Shown in pieces: positions 48,115 through 58,674 of a stretch of DNA of 64,000 bases. The DNA lies in assembly GCA_030549495.1 (NCBI GenBank), contig JAUIRK010000714.1:1-64000 (forward strand), written 5' to 3'. This DNA is from Nectonema munidae. Its lineage: Eukaryota; Nematomorpha; Nectonematoida; Nectonematidae. Both the position numbers and the translations under genes were made by a program. Within the stretch, counting starts at the first letter, position 1; every line of letters starts with the position of its first letter. Below the pieces are notes generated by a model. That model had not been told where the DNA came from and did not search any database. It was given only the letters and a program-made list of their open reading frames with translations.

Positions 48115-48215
48115 GCAAGTAAGCTTGGTTAGACCCTAGGTTTTTATAACTAAAGGTCTTGGATTTGATCTGGCATTAAACCTCTTTTCCTTATAAGTTC
48201 GAAAGATTCTAGGTA
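48115..48215 (+). repeat. tRNA-derived SINE, diverged copy D
   Basis: TAAGCTTGGTTAGACCCTAGG (A-box-like region), then ACTAAAGGTCTTGGATTTGA with a degenerate B box, then TAAGTTCGAAAG. The order and spacing follow copy B at 25,213. Old and truncated at the 3' side. Confidence 0.5.
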
Positions 48216-48241
48216 AATTCCTCGAAATTACGTGCTTGACA

Positions 48242-48503
48242 GTAAATTGCTCAAAATCAATTAATCAAAAAATTGTTTCTTGAACCATCAATTGCTCGAA
48301 AAGGCAGATTACTAGAAGTAACTTCAAAGCATTTTACTTTTGAAATTTTGATTTCAAAATAGTTTTAGCTATTCAGTTAACAAAAATCAAGTTATATTAA
48401 ATTATTTGTATTTTATAGTTATCATAAAAATATAATTTTTTTTCGAGCAATCTGCCTTTCAATCAATTTATGGTTTGAGAAATTATTTTTCGAGCAATTT
48501 ACC
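48242..48503. repeat. Foldback MITE of AATTGCTCGAAA units
   Basis: Left arm: GTAAATTGCTCAAAATCAAT, then GAACCATCAATTGCTCGAAA and AGGCAGATTACTAGAA. Right arm, from the other strand: GGTAAATTGCTCGAAAAATA, then CTCAAACCATAAATTGATTG and AAAGGCAGATTGCTCGAAA. The arms are about 75 bases, with a 110-base AT-rich middle. Within each arm, GCTCGAAA-type words recur about every 20-30 bases. Confidence 0.75.
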
Positions 48504-49161
48504 GGATACGAGATCAATAAACCTGCGCATTCGTGCTTTTTCTATAAAAAAAAACACTCCCCTGTATTTTTAGCTGTATATTAATATTTATCCTTTTAGA
48601 ATGTCTGAACCCAAACATATTAACTTAAAACACAACGCAGAACATTTTCAAGTGCTTCATTTGGTTTCCTATTTTTCATGCTTGTTGGACAATCAATGGA
48701 TCAAAGAATAAAAATTGCAAGTTTGTTTAGTGATACTTTTGGAGTTCCACTTTTGAAGGCTGCACTAGGTAGAAGTATGTTTTCCATGGTACATACTTTC
48801 TTATCTTTTGATGAAAATACCGAAAGAAATCCTGATGACAAGTTATCACCAAATAGAAAGATCCACGATCATTTTTATAAGGTTTTTTTTCAGAATTCTG
48901 GACTCCAAATAAAGCTGTCACAATAGATGAGCAATTGGTAAGTTTCAGAGGAGGGTGCAATATTAAAATATACGACCCTAAAAACCGGGTCACTATGGTT
49001 TAAAAGTTTACCATGTCACTGATGCAGAGAGCTTCTATTGCTTAAAACCTGAAATATACATTTCTGGTTTACCAAATAAAGAATACTTTTCTGCTAAAAA
49101 CATTATAAAAATATTAGTTAGCGACTCAGATATACCACATGGATGTGGAATATATATGGAT

Positions 49162-49637
49162 CAGGTATGGATTTACCTAGGGGGTGAGGGGGCGGCACCC
49201 CCTGTTTTTTATAGTTGATTGGTTAAAGTGAATTTGATGAAATGATATAGCGTAACAGCGAGGTTAAATCTATTTTAAACATGACATTTTGTTGTATCAT
49301 CTTCACAAAATTAATGTTCGATTTTTATGTATTGTATGTAATCATGCACTTTTCAAAAAAGTTTTTCATCGAAAAAAGTACTAATTTGCAGCTAACATCG
49401 AGCTATGGATAATCTAGCAGAAGCGAGGCTTAAACCCGGAACTTCAGATCGATAGCAGCGCTTCTAACCGTTTAACCTCGCAGCCACTAAAGCACTTACG
49501 TTTTGATAAAAACAGAAAAGTTAGTTTAAACTTTTAAATAACAACTTTTCACGGTAGAAAATATTAGAAAAAAATGTGAAAAAGTGCCACAGCACCCCCC
49601 CCCCCCCTCCTAAATTTTTGACCAAGATCCATCCCTG
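49162..49637. mobile_element. hAT MITE, CAGG(T/G)ATGGAT type, with perfect target duplication
   Basis: The ends CAGGTATGGATTTACC and, from the other strand, CAGGGATGGATCTTGG are inverted. ATATGGAT is duplicated exactly on both sides (49,154-49,161 and 49,638-49,645). G/C runs lie just inside both ends. It lies in the piggyBac B gene, and with one duplicate counted the piggyBac frame reads through into MDRFFTS. A SINE-like piece lies in the middle. Confidence 0.92.
49385..49500 (-). repeat. tRNA-derived SINE-like piece E, nested in a hAT MITE
   Basis: On the minus strand: TTAGTGGCTGCGAGGTTAAA (A-box-like), CGGTTAGAAGCGC, then CGGGTTTAAGCC (B-box-like) and TAGCTCGATGTTAGC. The head resembles the other SINEs, but the body is more diverged and it may be a different tRNA-derived family. 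Confidence 0.5.
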
Positions 49638-50273
49638 ATATGGATAGATTTTTCACTTCCCATGAAATTGCCGAATGGGCTCTTTCAAAAAAGTACACTA
49701 TATGTGGTACGGTTATGTCATCAAAAAGATTCATACCAACTCTACGTCATCCAACTTATCTGAAAACTCTCAAACTTAGGGAATGCGAGTCACGTATAGT
49801 TTATTCCCATCAAGCATCCCTTTCAGGGCATATTCTTAGGAAACATCCAACTCGTAATTTCAAAGTTGTATACACACTCTCAGCGCAACACAAAAAAATG
49901 TTAAAATCTCTTATGAATATGGTAGGCCAGAATCTCTACTAGAGTACAACAAGTATACAAGGGTGGTGTTGACGTGTCCAACAGAATGATAAACAATACA
50001 GAAGTTACAAGCCATGCAGAAGATGGGCAAGCGAAGCTTCTTCTCATTACTTAGACTTTAGCTCTCTAAATGCGTTTATAATCGCCAAATTCAATGCGCC
50101 TGACGAATTTCCATCAATCAAAAGTAGTGGTAGAAAAATTTTCATAAAAAAACTGCCATTGTGTCTAAGTCAAGGAGCTGCTCAATAAATCTGGAAACAA
50201 AGAATATTTTAAGTTTCTATGGTTTTTATCAGAACGAAGTTACAGAAACATCAAGTAGTTGCGGTTTTATTAA

Positions 50274-50402
50274 CCCATTTACGACCAATGTTCCTATTTT
50301 GGAACATAAGTAATTTCATCTTCGTCTGCTTTTTTCAATGACTTTGAATATAAATCGTCTGTGTTTTTTAGATATCGTCTGCTTTGCTTGGCCTTAAATG
50401 GG
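50274..50402 (+). mobile_element. TTAA-group MITE, copy 5, inside piggyBac B
   Basis: 129 bases between TTAA at 50,270-50,273 and TTAA at 50,403-50,406. The ends are CCCATTTACGACCAATG and CCCATTTAAGGCCAAGC. It carries the ATGTTCC/GGAACAT palindrome and three CGTCTG(C/T) boxes. Counting a single TTAA, the surrounding sequence reads CGFINICKPKKS and runs into the piggyBac Cys/His tail, which shows directly that insertion duplicated TTAA. Confidence 0.95.
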
Positions 50403-50514
50403 TTAACATATGTAAACCAAAGAAAAGCATAACAACAAGAAAATGCAAAAAATGTTCAAAGTTTATGTGTAAAGTTCACACTCAATTAGTTTGCGAAAAT
50501 TGCTTGTAATAAAT

Positions 50515-52229
50515 TTTTTTAATTTTAATTTAATCCTTATTTTACTTTGAATATAAAGATAGTTTTATTTTTTTCAATTCACTCAAAAAAATTTCTGAAA
50601 TTTCTGAAAAAGTTGTAAAGATAAAAATATTGAATTTTTTAACGCCATCTACTTTAAAAAAACTGGAAAACAGCAATATGCCCATAGTATTTTTCATGTT
50701 CTCTAAGTAAAATTAAAAATTGAACTTTATAAAAGTGCTAAAATTTTCTCAAATTTACATATTAGTTAAAAAAATTGATAATGTAAAAATTTTAGGCAAA
50801 TAGTCTTTGAAATATTGGTGTGGAGTAAATTGCCATATATGCCTATAACAAAAGTTATAATTGCTGCTATTTTTGGTCATTTGAAAGGTGAAGAATTATT
50901 TTTAAAATTGTATGATTACTATTCGATGAATTATAATTCTTCCAGATGTTCTTTGCTTGTGCTTCATATATGTGTGATAATAGTATAGTGCCTATATTAG
51001 ATATAATACACTCTTGAAAATTTATGAGCATGTAGTATATATTGGAACACATAACACTTATACAATACATTTTTTTCCATTATAAACATGGCAACTTTGT
51101 AGGAAATGTGAATCAAAATTTTGATTGATGATAAAATTGATTACGAAAGCATTCATATAAATTTTAAATTAAATTAATTTTTGCATGACAAATTGACAAT
51201 ACTGATTTCATTTCTAAAAGTGTCAATCAATTTTGCGGTTTACGCGTCTGTAAATTTTCTCCTAGAAAATTGATTAAATTTTAAACAAAGGATATTTTTT
51301 ATACTAAATCCACTATGATGATTTAATTTTTCAACTTAATTTTAGCATATATGAATTATAAAGATTTCAAAATGTCTAAAAGTGTCAATCAAATTGGCAG
51401 TTTACGTAAAAATATTTATCCACAAAGATATATTTTTATAAAATGAATCGAGCATGCTGATTTTATTTCACGACTCCCTTTTTGCAATTAGAGTGTGAAA
51501 ATGTTATAATCATATTTGTTCTTGACTAATTAAAATTAATTCCTAAAATATTATTTATACTTTTTATTCTAGATTACCATGTTGATTTCACTTTTGGACT
51601 CAGCTTTCATAATCAGATTATCAAAATTTCTGTCATATTTGTTAGATTAGTCTAAAAATTTTCTTCAAAAACATTATTCACATTTTAAGTAAAATATTTT
51701 TTAAACTAAATTGACCAATGTAAAATCTGATGATGACATTTATTTTTTATGAAAATCAATCAAATCTGTGAATCAATGCCAAATATGTAAACATGAAAAT
51801 ATATCATAAATTCCACATTTTTGGGCTGATATTATCCTATATTATTTAATTAGCCAACTTTTGATGATTAATTCATCCAAAATTTTTTACCTGTCACTAA
51901 ATTTGCTTTCACAGGTGACTTAATGGCAAACACTTTTTCTCATTATATTAAAATAAACTCAATTTGAAAATGCTCAATTTGATTCTGAAAATACTTTTGT
52001 CACTCCTAGATTTAGATTGCGGTTACTGTTTAAGTTTCGTTAATTTGTGGTCAGATATTTTTTAATAATTGCTGTCGCATTTAGCAAATCATAAAAATTT
52101 TCAATAATAAGTCTATAAATGGGTTATCTATATTATACTGTAGTTAATAGTTAAACAATCAATTCAGCAATAAAATTTTTATAAAAATTGTTGTAAAATT
52201 ACATGGTGAAAAATAATAGTGGCTGCTAA
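50515..52229. other. AT-rich stretch without recognised gene
   Basis: No coding motif. The word AAAGTGTCAATCAA(T/A)TT recurs near 51,220 and 51,380 with similar surroundings (GC(G/A)GTTTACG), a weak local direct repeat. Confidence 0.5.
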
Positions 52230-52494
52230 TCTAACTAAACCGAGCACTTTTGGCTTCTCTTTCTATCTCTTTTATTGGATCCTTCACATGCCACCGCACC
52301 CCATCTTTCAAGTACTATCGGTGATTTTCTTCACTCAGAAATCCAGCAAACTATTGTTTCCATCTTTCAAGAATTTTTCTGTCATTCTTCAAAGTTTGTC
52401 CCCAACATCTTTTATTTCTTTGACATGCTGTATGTCTTACGTTGACTTATTTCTACATTTTGCTAACCATTATACTTTCTTTTGTCATTGAGGC
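52230..52494 (-). pseudogene. RTE-type LINE, endonuclease-RT linker (downstream piece)
   Basis: Minus-strand frames show QKKVYWLAKCRNKST, then TLKNDRKILERWKQ and FAGFLSEENHR, then KDPIKEIEREAKSA. This is the linker preceding the reverse transcriptase in RTE-clade LINEs (...YRLAK.RN..D...VK.IKD...L..D..I..RW..YF..LLNEE...). Its upstream half lies beyond the MULE at 60,733-61,690. The reverse transcriptase itself does not follow, so the copy is truncated. Confidence 0.8.
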
Positions 52495-52770
52495 GGTATC
52501 TCTAAATAGTGGGCACGAGCAAAATAAACTAAACATTTATATACTTTTTATTTTATTTATTTCCTTATTCAATAAAATACATATTACAGCTGTCTTAGTT
52601 TAAATTTTTTATAGGATTAAAAATTTTGGTAGATAAAAAATTTTTTTAATTCTTTTTTTTGGAAAAGGGGTTTAAATTTAAAATTTTAATTTAAAGGTCA
52701 CCAATCATCTTAAAAATGTCGTATGGATTTGAAAATTTTTCCTTTAGTGTTTTTGTTTGTTTAGATTTCA
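52495..52770 (+). repeat. Left long terminal inverted repeat of the MULE
   Basis: Pairs with 60,500-60,732. Shared blocks in order: GGTATCTCTAAATAGTGGGC, AGCAAAATAAACTAAA, AATTAAAAATTTTGGTA-like sequence, AATTTAAAGGTCACCA, TTAAAAATG, TATGGATTT, AAAATTTTTC. The left arm has an extra segment of about 60 bases after the first blocks. Confidence 0.85.
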
Positions 52771-53025
52771 AAGATCTAAGCTATATGGGAGAAGGAAAAA
52801 TGTTGGATTACTTTTAAAATAACAAAACTAAATTTAAATTTGAGAAATTTTAACTAACTTTTTTCTCTAATTACTCAACTTTTTTTGTTTAGATTTATTG
52901 AATTCCAAAACTCAAACAAGTTTTATTCATAAATTTAATCGGCTTTATTTAAAAAAGAAATTATATATCTGTGTATTTTGATATTACGTCTTAACCCGAT
53001 TAGTGCTCAGGGGCCCTTCACTTAA

Positions 53026-53103
53026 AATTTAATTGTACAAAATTGGCTGAATCATATCCCTTCAAATTTTGTGACTTTTCCTAAAACCGCTAGCTGCATC
53101 TTT
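53026..53103 (+). repeat. Subterminal direct repeat of the MULE, left copy
   Basis: Same strand and order as 59,991-60,068: ATTGTA(C/A)AAAATTGGCT, AATCA(T/A)AT, CCTT(C/T)AA, TTTTCCTAA(A/T)A(C/A)CGCTAG, TGCAT. Unlike the outer ends, this pair is direct, not inverted. Confidence 0.75.
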
Positions 53104-53303
53104 TGATACCATTTTCATGGTAGTTGAATGACCATTTCATATCCAAAAGTGTCTATCAAACTTAAAATTTTTATTCTTTGATCCATTGATTGTCATGGCG
53201 TTATCTATAGTTAACCTTATAAGTTATAATTTAGGGTCTGTATTATATACTACCTTGAAATTTATAATTTTCAAGAGATTTGTTATTTTTTAATGATTTG
53301 AAC

Positions 53304-53574
53304 CAGTGGCGGATCCAAGGGGGAAGCCTCATGGGCCTAGGCCGCCCTATGAAAAATGGCTTCGAAAATTACCCTTACTAATGTTTACATGTATAAAAAA
53401 TAAATGTTGTAATTTATTCATGGCAAAATAATGTTAAAATATGAAAACATAGGTAATTAGTGATTCTAAAACACATAATACAGCTGTCGTATTCTCTGAA
53501 GACTTAGCAAAATTGCAAAAAAATTTAATAGATTTCGCCCCCCCCCCTATAAGAAATTTCTGGATCCGCCACTG
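53304..53574. mobile_element. hAT MITE, CAGTGGCGGATCCA type
   Basis: The ends are CAGTGGCGGATCCAAGGGGG and its reverse complement form TGGATCCGCCACTG. These termini are widespread in animal hAT MITEs. The flanks ATTTGAAC and ATATGAAA agree at six of eight positions. A C run (53,538-53,547) and a G run lie just inside the ends. It lies between the left end of the MULE and the MULE coding region. Confidence 0.88.
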
Positions 53575-53904
53575 ATATGAAAAAAAGATAAAATATTTAA
53601 AGTAAATTCTGTTAAGTTTTAGAAAAAAACTAAATGTTAAAAAAAAATTAGAAAAAATTAAAGAAGCTTTAGTCATCAAGGTAACTTTTTTTTAATCTTT
53701 TTTTTTAATAGAAAGTATGTAACTTTTTTTTTATCAAGTTACATAAAAAGACCAAATAGTTGAAAAAGTAAAAGACAAGTATGCGTAACTATCCCTTCCC
53801 TAATTTAATATAATTTATGATTTTTTTCAAATGGCATTCTTACTTTTTTATTTATGTAATAATTTATTATTTGACTTTAAAATAAATTTTGATAATCATT
53901 TTTG

Positions 53905-54643
53905 TGAAATATGTTCAAAGGTAGTATATAGGCATTACTTGAAATGTTCAAAATGCAAGAAAGTTTAGCATTTTTATTGCCAAGAACTTTCAATGATTGC
54001 AGGTTGTAATTTTTGGAAAAACCAATTTCTTTGTTTAAAATGTGTTCGTTTGGATCATATCCAAGGTTTTGATTGCTCGTTAGAAAGATTACAATTTTTT
54101 GATTCTCTGAACAATATTGAAAGGATGCAATTACTTCATAAAGAAAATATCTTTTTGCGTAAAGAAGTTTCTCCTTTGTGTATTAAATATACATCGAAGC
54201 CAGTTGGTTTTAAGTTTATTGATATTGATATCGTTTCTGCTCAATATTTTAAAAGTGATTATTTCGTACCTCTCGTTACAAAAGACGACTGCAACTGCTT
54301 ATTCAATGCTCTTTCAATTGGTTTAATTGGGAAAGAATCAATCTCAAAAGAAATTGGATTTAAAACGGCAATCGAGATCAATTTCTTTAAAGACTATTAT
54401 GTTTCTTTACGTAAAACTTTTAATATAGAAAATACATCTACAGACATAAATGAAGAATGTGTGAATGTGTGCAAAAATTATTTTTGGTCGTCTACATATC
54501 TCTTAATGGCTGCCTCTCCTGTGATAGGTTTACCGATAAATAATTATTATCCTTCTATCAATGGAAAAGTCAACATTTATAGTAAATTGCTGAATTTTAC
54601 TTTTTTACCTCGCATTTCCAAAGTCTTTCAACCAACTATATAA
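53905..54643 (+). pseudogene. PHD-like finger and OTU protease-like domain of the MULE
   Basis: The first part has Cys/His spacing of a PHD-type finger: CEICSKVV, LKCSKCKK, HFYC, then FLCLKCVRL. From Met 53,993 (216 codons), residues 97-107 read KDDCNCLFNAL, the OTU cysteine-protease signature (normally D-G-N-C-L-F), with Asp99 and Cys102 as the expected catalytic pair. Later, SSTYLLMAASPVIGLPI and NNYYPSIN match the second half of vertnin-like OTU proteins. OTU domains have been reported beside MULE transposases in other eukaryotes. Here Gly is replaced by Cys and one stop lies in the finger. Protease activity is not shown. Confidence 0.75.
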
Positions 54644-54719
54644 AAGATAAAACTTTTATACCTAATCATTTTGTACCATTAATTAGAAAGGAATGCTTAT
54701 ATTCGAATCATTAAAAAAA

Positions 54720-56390
54720 AATTTTGCAATAAAAATACAAATGTCTCCAATTTTTCCCCAGAAAAGAAACCAAAGATTATTGAGTGTGAAAAGACTAATA
54801 ATGACACTGGAGTAACATCAAATCCAAATTTTGATAAAAATTATATTCAAGGTTTTATGTCTTCACCTAGAATAATTGAAATAATTGAAAAGTCTGAAAA
54901 TCACTATAAAAATATTCCAAAAAATATCAAAGAAAATGAGTTTTTTGTAGTGGAAAAAAACTATATAACAACAAACAATTTTTTCATGACTCTTGTGGTA
55001 GCTGGAAAAGCATCTCATCGAAAGTGTACCATTTTTTGAAAAAAGCTGATTCAATAGAATTAAATAGAAAAGCGAGTAATGGACCTTTTTATAAAATTCT
55101 GAAAGGTAAAAATAAAACATTATTGTTAGGTAATGTAATATATTTACATAGATATTATTCGGTTTTGAAACGTTATCCTTGATATAAAAAGAGAATCTCA
55201 TGGATCGAAAAACATCCAAAATTCCATGGTTCAAATATTCTTTGTGTATACGAATATCCAATAATAAAAATTTCATTCCATGGGAATAGTAAGATTCCTA
55301 GTTGCGAATATATAAGACCTGAAAATAGTACTTTTGAATACATAAAATCTTGCTTTCAAAAGAAAATAGCCCCTAAAAAGATATATAGTGAATCTTTGAA
55401 AAATAAAGATGATATGATACGTAATTCATCTATTCTATATAATACAACATATTCAATGAATAAAAATTCATCTTTAAATGAAGGAAAAAACTTTTGTGAT
55501 GAAATACATGAACTGTTATCTCTATCTTCAAAAGGTCATTTATATATAAAACGAGTGTCTCAAGTTGGGAATAAATCTCCCACAATTATTTGTTACACAA
55601 AAAAACAAATGATGCATATGAAATCTTGAATTTTATATCAAAAAAACGTATGATGTATTATGGGAGTTGATAAGACTTATAACCTAAGTTCTTGTTTTGT
55701 AACTACTACTGTGTTTCGTGATAAAAACATTCTTTCAAAAAAAAGTAAAAAAAACACGGTCTTCTCCGGGCCAGTTTTTTTACATTTTGACTCAACTTTT
55801 GAAATTTTTGCAAGTTTTTCTCTTATTTAAGGCAAATTTTAATTTGCAGACATTACATGTAAGAGTTTACAACATCTTATAATAGGAACTGATGAAGAGT
55901 ATGCATTGTTTAAATCAATTAATTTTTGTTTTGGCGACATTTAAAAGAAAACATTCAAAGAAACTTGAATAAAAAATTTGGAGTGAACAAAAAAGAAATA
56001 GATGAATTTTTAGAAGTAATGTTTGGACCTTGCGGGCTGGCATATTCAACATCATATATTGAATATCATGAGAAAGAAAAAAAGATTTTATCAAGGTACC
56101 TAGATAAATTTGGTTTTTATTTGTCAAAAAAACTCTTACCAACGGTTGAGAAGTTTATATTTGTTCCTAGATCCCTTTTCCCTTTGATACCATCTAATTG
56201 GAAAAATAATTTATCACAATCTTTAAATAATGTTTTCAAGTTGTCAATAAACTGGAAATCTAAGAGTTTGATTGATTTAATTACCTGTTTACATGATCAA
56301 GCAATTTTTGAAGAAAAATGATCGAAGAATCGATAGATGGTATGGGTAACTATCAATTAATAGATGAAGCAAAAAAGTTTTTGATTTCAA
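54720..56390 (+). pseudogene. MULE transposase of the OTU-bearing element
   Basis: Blocks in order: NNFFMTLVVAGKASHRKCTI (near 54,975-55,036), NGPFYKILKGKNKTLLLGN, YPIIKISFHGNSKIPSCEYI, GVDKTYNLSSCFVTTTVFRD (first catalytic Asp, near 55,665), PVFLHFDSTFEIF (second Asp, near 55,790), GTDEEYALFKSINF, then the 131-codon frame at 55,926-56,321 with RHLKENIQRNLNKKFGV, NVFKLSINWKSKSLIDLI and LHDQAI. These follow the MULE transposase plan, including the R(H)LKEN and LHDQ blocks of invertebrate members. Several frame changes and stops occur. The C-terminus ends at the junction with the Gypsy fossil. Confidence 0.75.
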
Positions 56391-57592
56391 ATTATTCATT
56401 CAGATAGGGGTACCCATTTTACTTCAAAAGAATTTGAAGATTGGTTGAAAAATCACGGTATAGTCCCCTCTCATACAATGCGTTATCATCCTACATCCAA
56501 CGCTCATTGTGAACGCTACAACGGGGTTATTTGGAGGCCTTTATTTCTTGCATGTAAAAATAAAGGTTTACCTTTATCTCAGTGGGAAGAAGTTCTACAG
56601 CAGGTTTTACATTCTCAACGGTCGTTATTATGCACCACCACTAACGAAACACCACACGAGCGTTGTTGTTGTTTGCCTCCATGAGCAAATATGGTGTCAA
56701 AAGTTGTAATTTTAGATTCTGGTTTAGGAAGTTTTTGTAGAAGTTTGTCTATGAGTCTGTGTGTTTTGTTCGTGGTTTTTGATGTTGTGTTTGTGAAGAA
56801 GTGATTGAATGCATTGGCTATTTCTATTCTTATAGATTGCAAAATCGGAGATCAAAGACCACACGAGCGTCTATTTATTCACCGTCGTAGGACATTTAAT
56901 GGCGACGCATTGCCCAACTGGTTGCTAAACCCTGGGCTGATTTATTTAAAAAAACATCTTAAATTTTCAAAATATGAGTCCCCAGTAGAAGAAGCGGAGC
57001 TTATAGAAGCCAATCATAATTACGCTCGCATTCGTAAGAGTGATGGTAGGGAAACGAGTGTTTCACTTCTAGACTTAGCACCTAAAACTTGTTGTGATCA
57101 AAGTAACCAAAATGAACAACCATCAAATGCAGAAGATCAACACGGAGAAGAAGTAAACAAATTGCAAACAATTGAAGATGATGTTCAAAGCAATGAAGAA
57201 ATGGATCCAGAACTGATGAGTATACCTAGAAGATCAACAAGAATCAAAAACCCACCAAAAAGATTCACTTCGGAAGATTACTTAGGAAGGAAGATTGTAG
57301 TATAATTCGAACCTTGAAGCATCACTTCACCTTTTCCATTATCAAATCTCCTCTCCACTTATTTTATCACTCGAGCTTAATTGTAAAAACCTTGCCATTA
57401 CCTTCAATTATACAAATCATGTTAATATATATTACGCACATTTTCTATCTGTTTATTGACCCTGTTGTCTTGTTCGTTGTTGCTCGTTTTCTCACTCCTG
57501 ATGTTAGTTCACTCCATTATTTTGCACTTTTATACCAACTACATTTCAGGGTGTTAAATAAAGAGTTTATTTTGTATCGCTTTTATCACAAC
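56391..57592 (+). mobile_element. Partial Ty3/Gypsy LTR-retrotransposon fossil
   Basis: Fossil, broken and incomplete: only the 3' part of the element is present. Parts seen are the C-terminal half of integrase, a following acidic tail with a basic RSTRIK-type patch common at the end of Gypsy integrases, and a candidate 3' LTR from about 57,295 to 57,592 that starts TGTAGT, holds AATAAA and ends in CA. A LINE-derived segment has inserted within it. The protein-coding part is otherwise still readable, so it is probably of moderate age and younger than the MULE that surrounds it. The LTR limits are inferred. Confidence 0.75.
56664..56857 (-). mobile_element. 194-base LINE-derived insert with 13-bp target duplication
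   Basis: ACCACACGAGCGT occurs directly before and directly after the insert (56,651-56,663 and 56,858-56,870). On the minus strand the insert reads IRIEIANAFNHFFTNTTSKT and LIDKLLQKLPKPESKI, which is the endonuclease-RT linker of a non-LTR retrotransposon. The minus-strand 3' end is CAACAACAACA, which may act as a tail. A 13-bp duplication fits target-primed reverse transcription, yet the insert holds only an internal piece of a LINE. Confidence 0.8.
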
Positions 57593-57962
57593 AAAGATCG
57601 AAGAGAGCAAATAGTTAAAAAAAAAGAAGTTTTTTTTGTCATTTCAATCGAAAGGAAATTAAATAAATGAATTTATAACGTTATTGATTCAAGTATAGAG
57701 TTATCTTTTTAAACCTGTTATAAAACAGCCTACATACTAGATAAATAAGAAGACTCCACGAAGCTTTATCAAGTTAAAGTACTAAATGTAGAGTAGATGA
57801 GTAAGAGAGAGGAACGTTGGTACTGATCAGAGGCTGAGTTGTAATGAGATATACTTGGTTGAAAGGATAACTGTTTAAAGATGAATGACAGATAAAATCT
57901 GAGAGTGGGTTCTCATAGACCAGACTTGTAGGAGGATGCATAGAATATTAAAGGAGAAGATT
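57593..57962. other. Unassigned part of the MULE
   Basis: No coding motif recognised. Purine-rich words (AAGAGAGAGGAACG, GAGGAGTGAATATA) are present. It could be degraded MULE 3' sequence. Confidence 0.4.
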
Positions 57963-58030
57963 AAGTAGAGGAGTGAATATATGGAACAACAAATATATAT
58001 ATGTAAGTTTATATGAATATTGATACAAAA

Positions 58031-58319
58031 CAGTGCCCGCGCTAAGCAAAAATTTTAAGGAGGGCGGGGGGCTTCATTGGGGCGCAAATTTTTGAACTAT
58101 CAGATTATTCTGCTTCAAGGCGAAAAGAAAACATATGATGTATTTGTCAAGCCATATCTACACAGATTACATTTTCATGAAAGAAATTATTATGAATGAT
58201 AGATATTTGTTATATTTTTTTAGGATAATGACAAAATTTTTAGGGGAGCTTGAAAATTAGCTGGAGGGGGGGGGGGGGGGGGCTTTTGCCCCAAAATTTA
58301 ATAAGTAGTGAGGGCTCTG
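58031..58319. mobile_element. hAT-like MITE, CAGTGCCCGCGCTA type
   Basis: The ends CAGTGCCCGCGCTA and, from the other strand, CAGAGCCCTCACTACTTA are inverted. The flanks ATACAAAA (58,023-58,030) and ATACTAAA (58,320-58,327) match at seven of eight positions. G runs lie at 58,063-58,072 and 58,265-58,282. The body is shared, in reverse, with 21,342-21,617. Confidence 0.85.
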
Positions 58320-58674
58320 ATACTAAATAATAAAATAAAACTTATACGAAATGAAAATGTGGAGTAACAAATATATATATGTAGGTTTATATGAATATTG
58401 ATACAAAATAAGAAGAAGAAGAATATATTCATATACACAACCAATGTAAAGAGTTAGTCAAAAAGAAACAAAATATTTATAATAAAGAAAAAAGATGTGA
58501 AAGAATTAAAAGAGAAAAAATCAATAGCAGTAAAAAAGTTGTGAAGTATGGACATACACAAAGGCTACTTAAAGCCGCTGAACGTGATAGCCCATTTCCA
58601 ACATGTTCTACAAAGTACCTCTACTAGTATATAAATGTTTTCACCTCTATATAAAGACTCATATTATTCAACAT

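Larger units (their letters stand above)
47208..50511 (+). pseudogene. piggyBac transposase B, broken and interrupted
   Basis: The N-terminal piece (47,208-47,530) has a Ser-rich lead and FGPKNSAVGETNILKIFQFF. The main body starts near 48,670: LLKAALGRSMFSMVHTFLSF, AESYCLKPEIYISGLPN-like sequence, then MDRFFTSHEIAEWALSKKY (49,640; holds a catalytic Asp in the DRFFTS motif) and ICGTVMSSKRFIPTLRHPT. It continues with VSNRMINNTE, LDFSSLNAFIIAKFNAPDEF and the C-terminal Cys/His tail RKCKKCSKFMCKVHTQLVCE to about 50,511. A SINE, a foldback MITE, a hAT MITE and a TTAA MITE lie within its span. Several additional frame changes occur. Confidence 0.85.
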
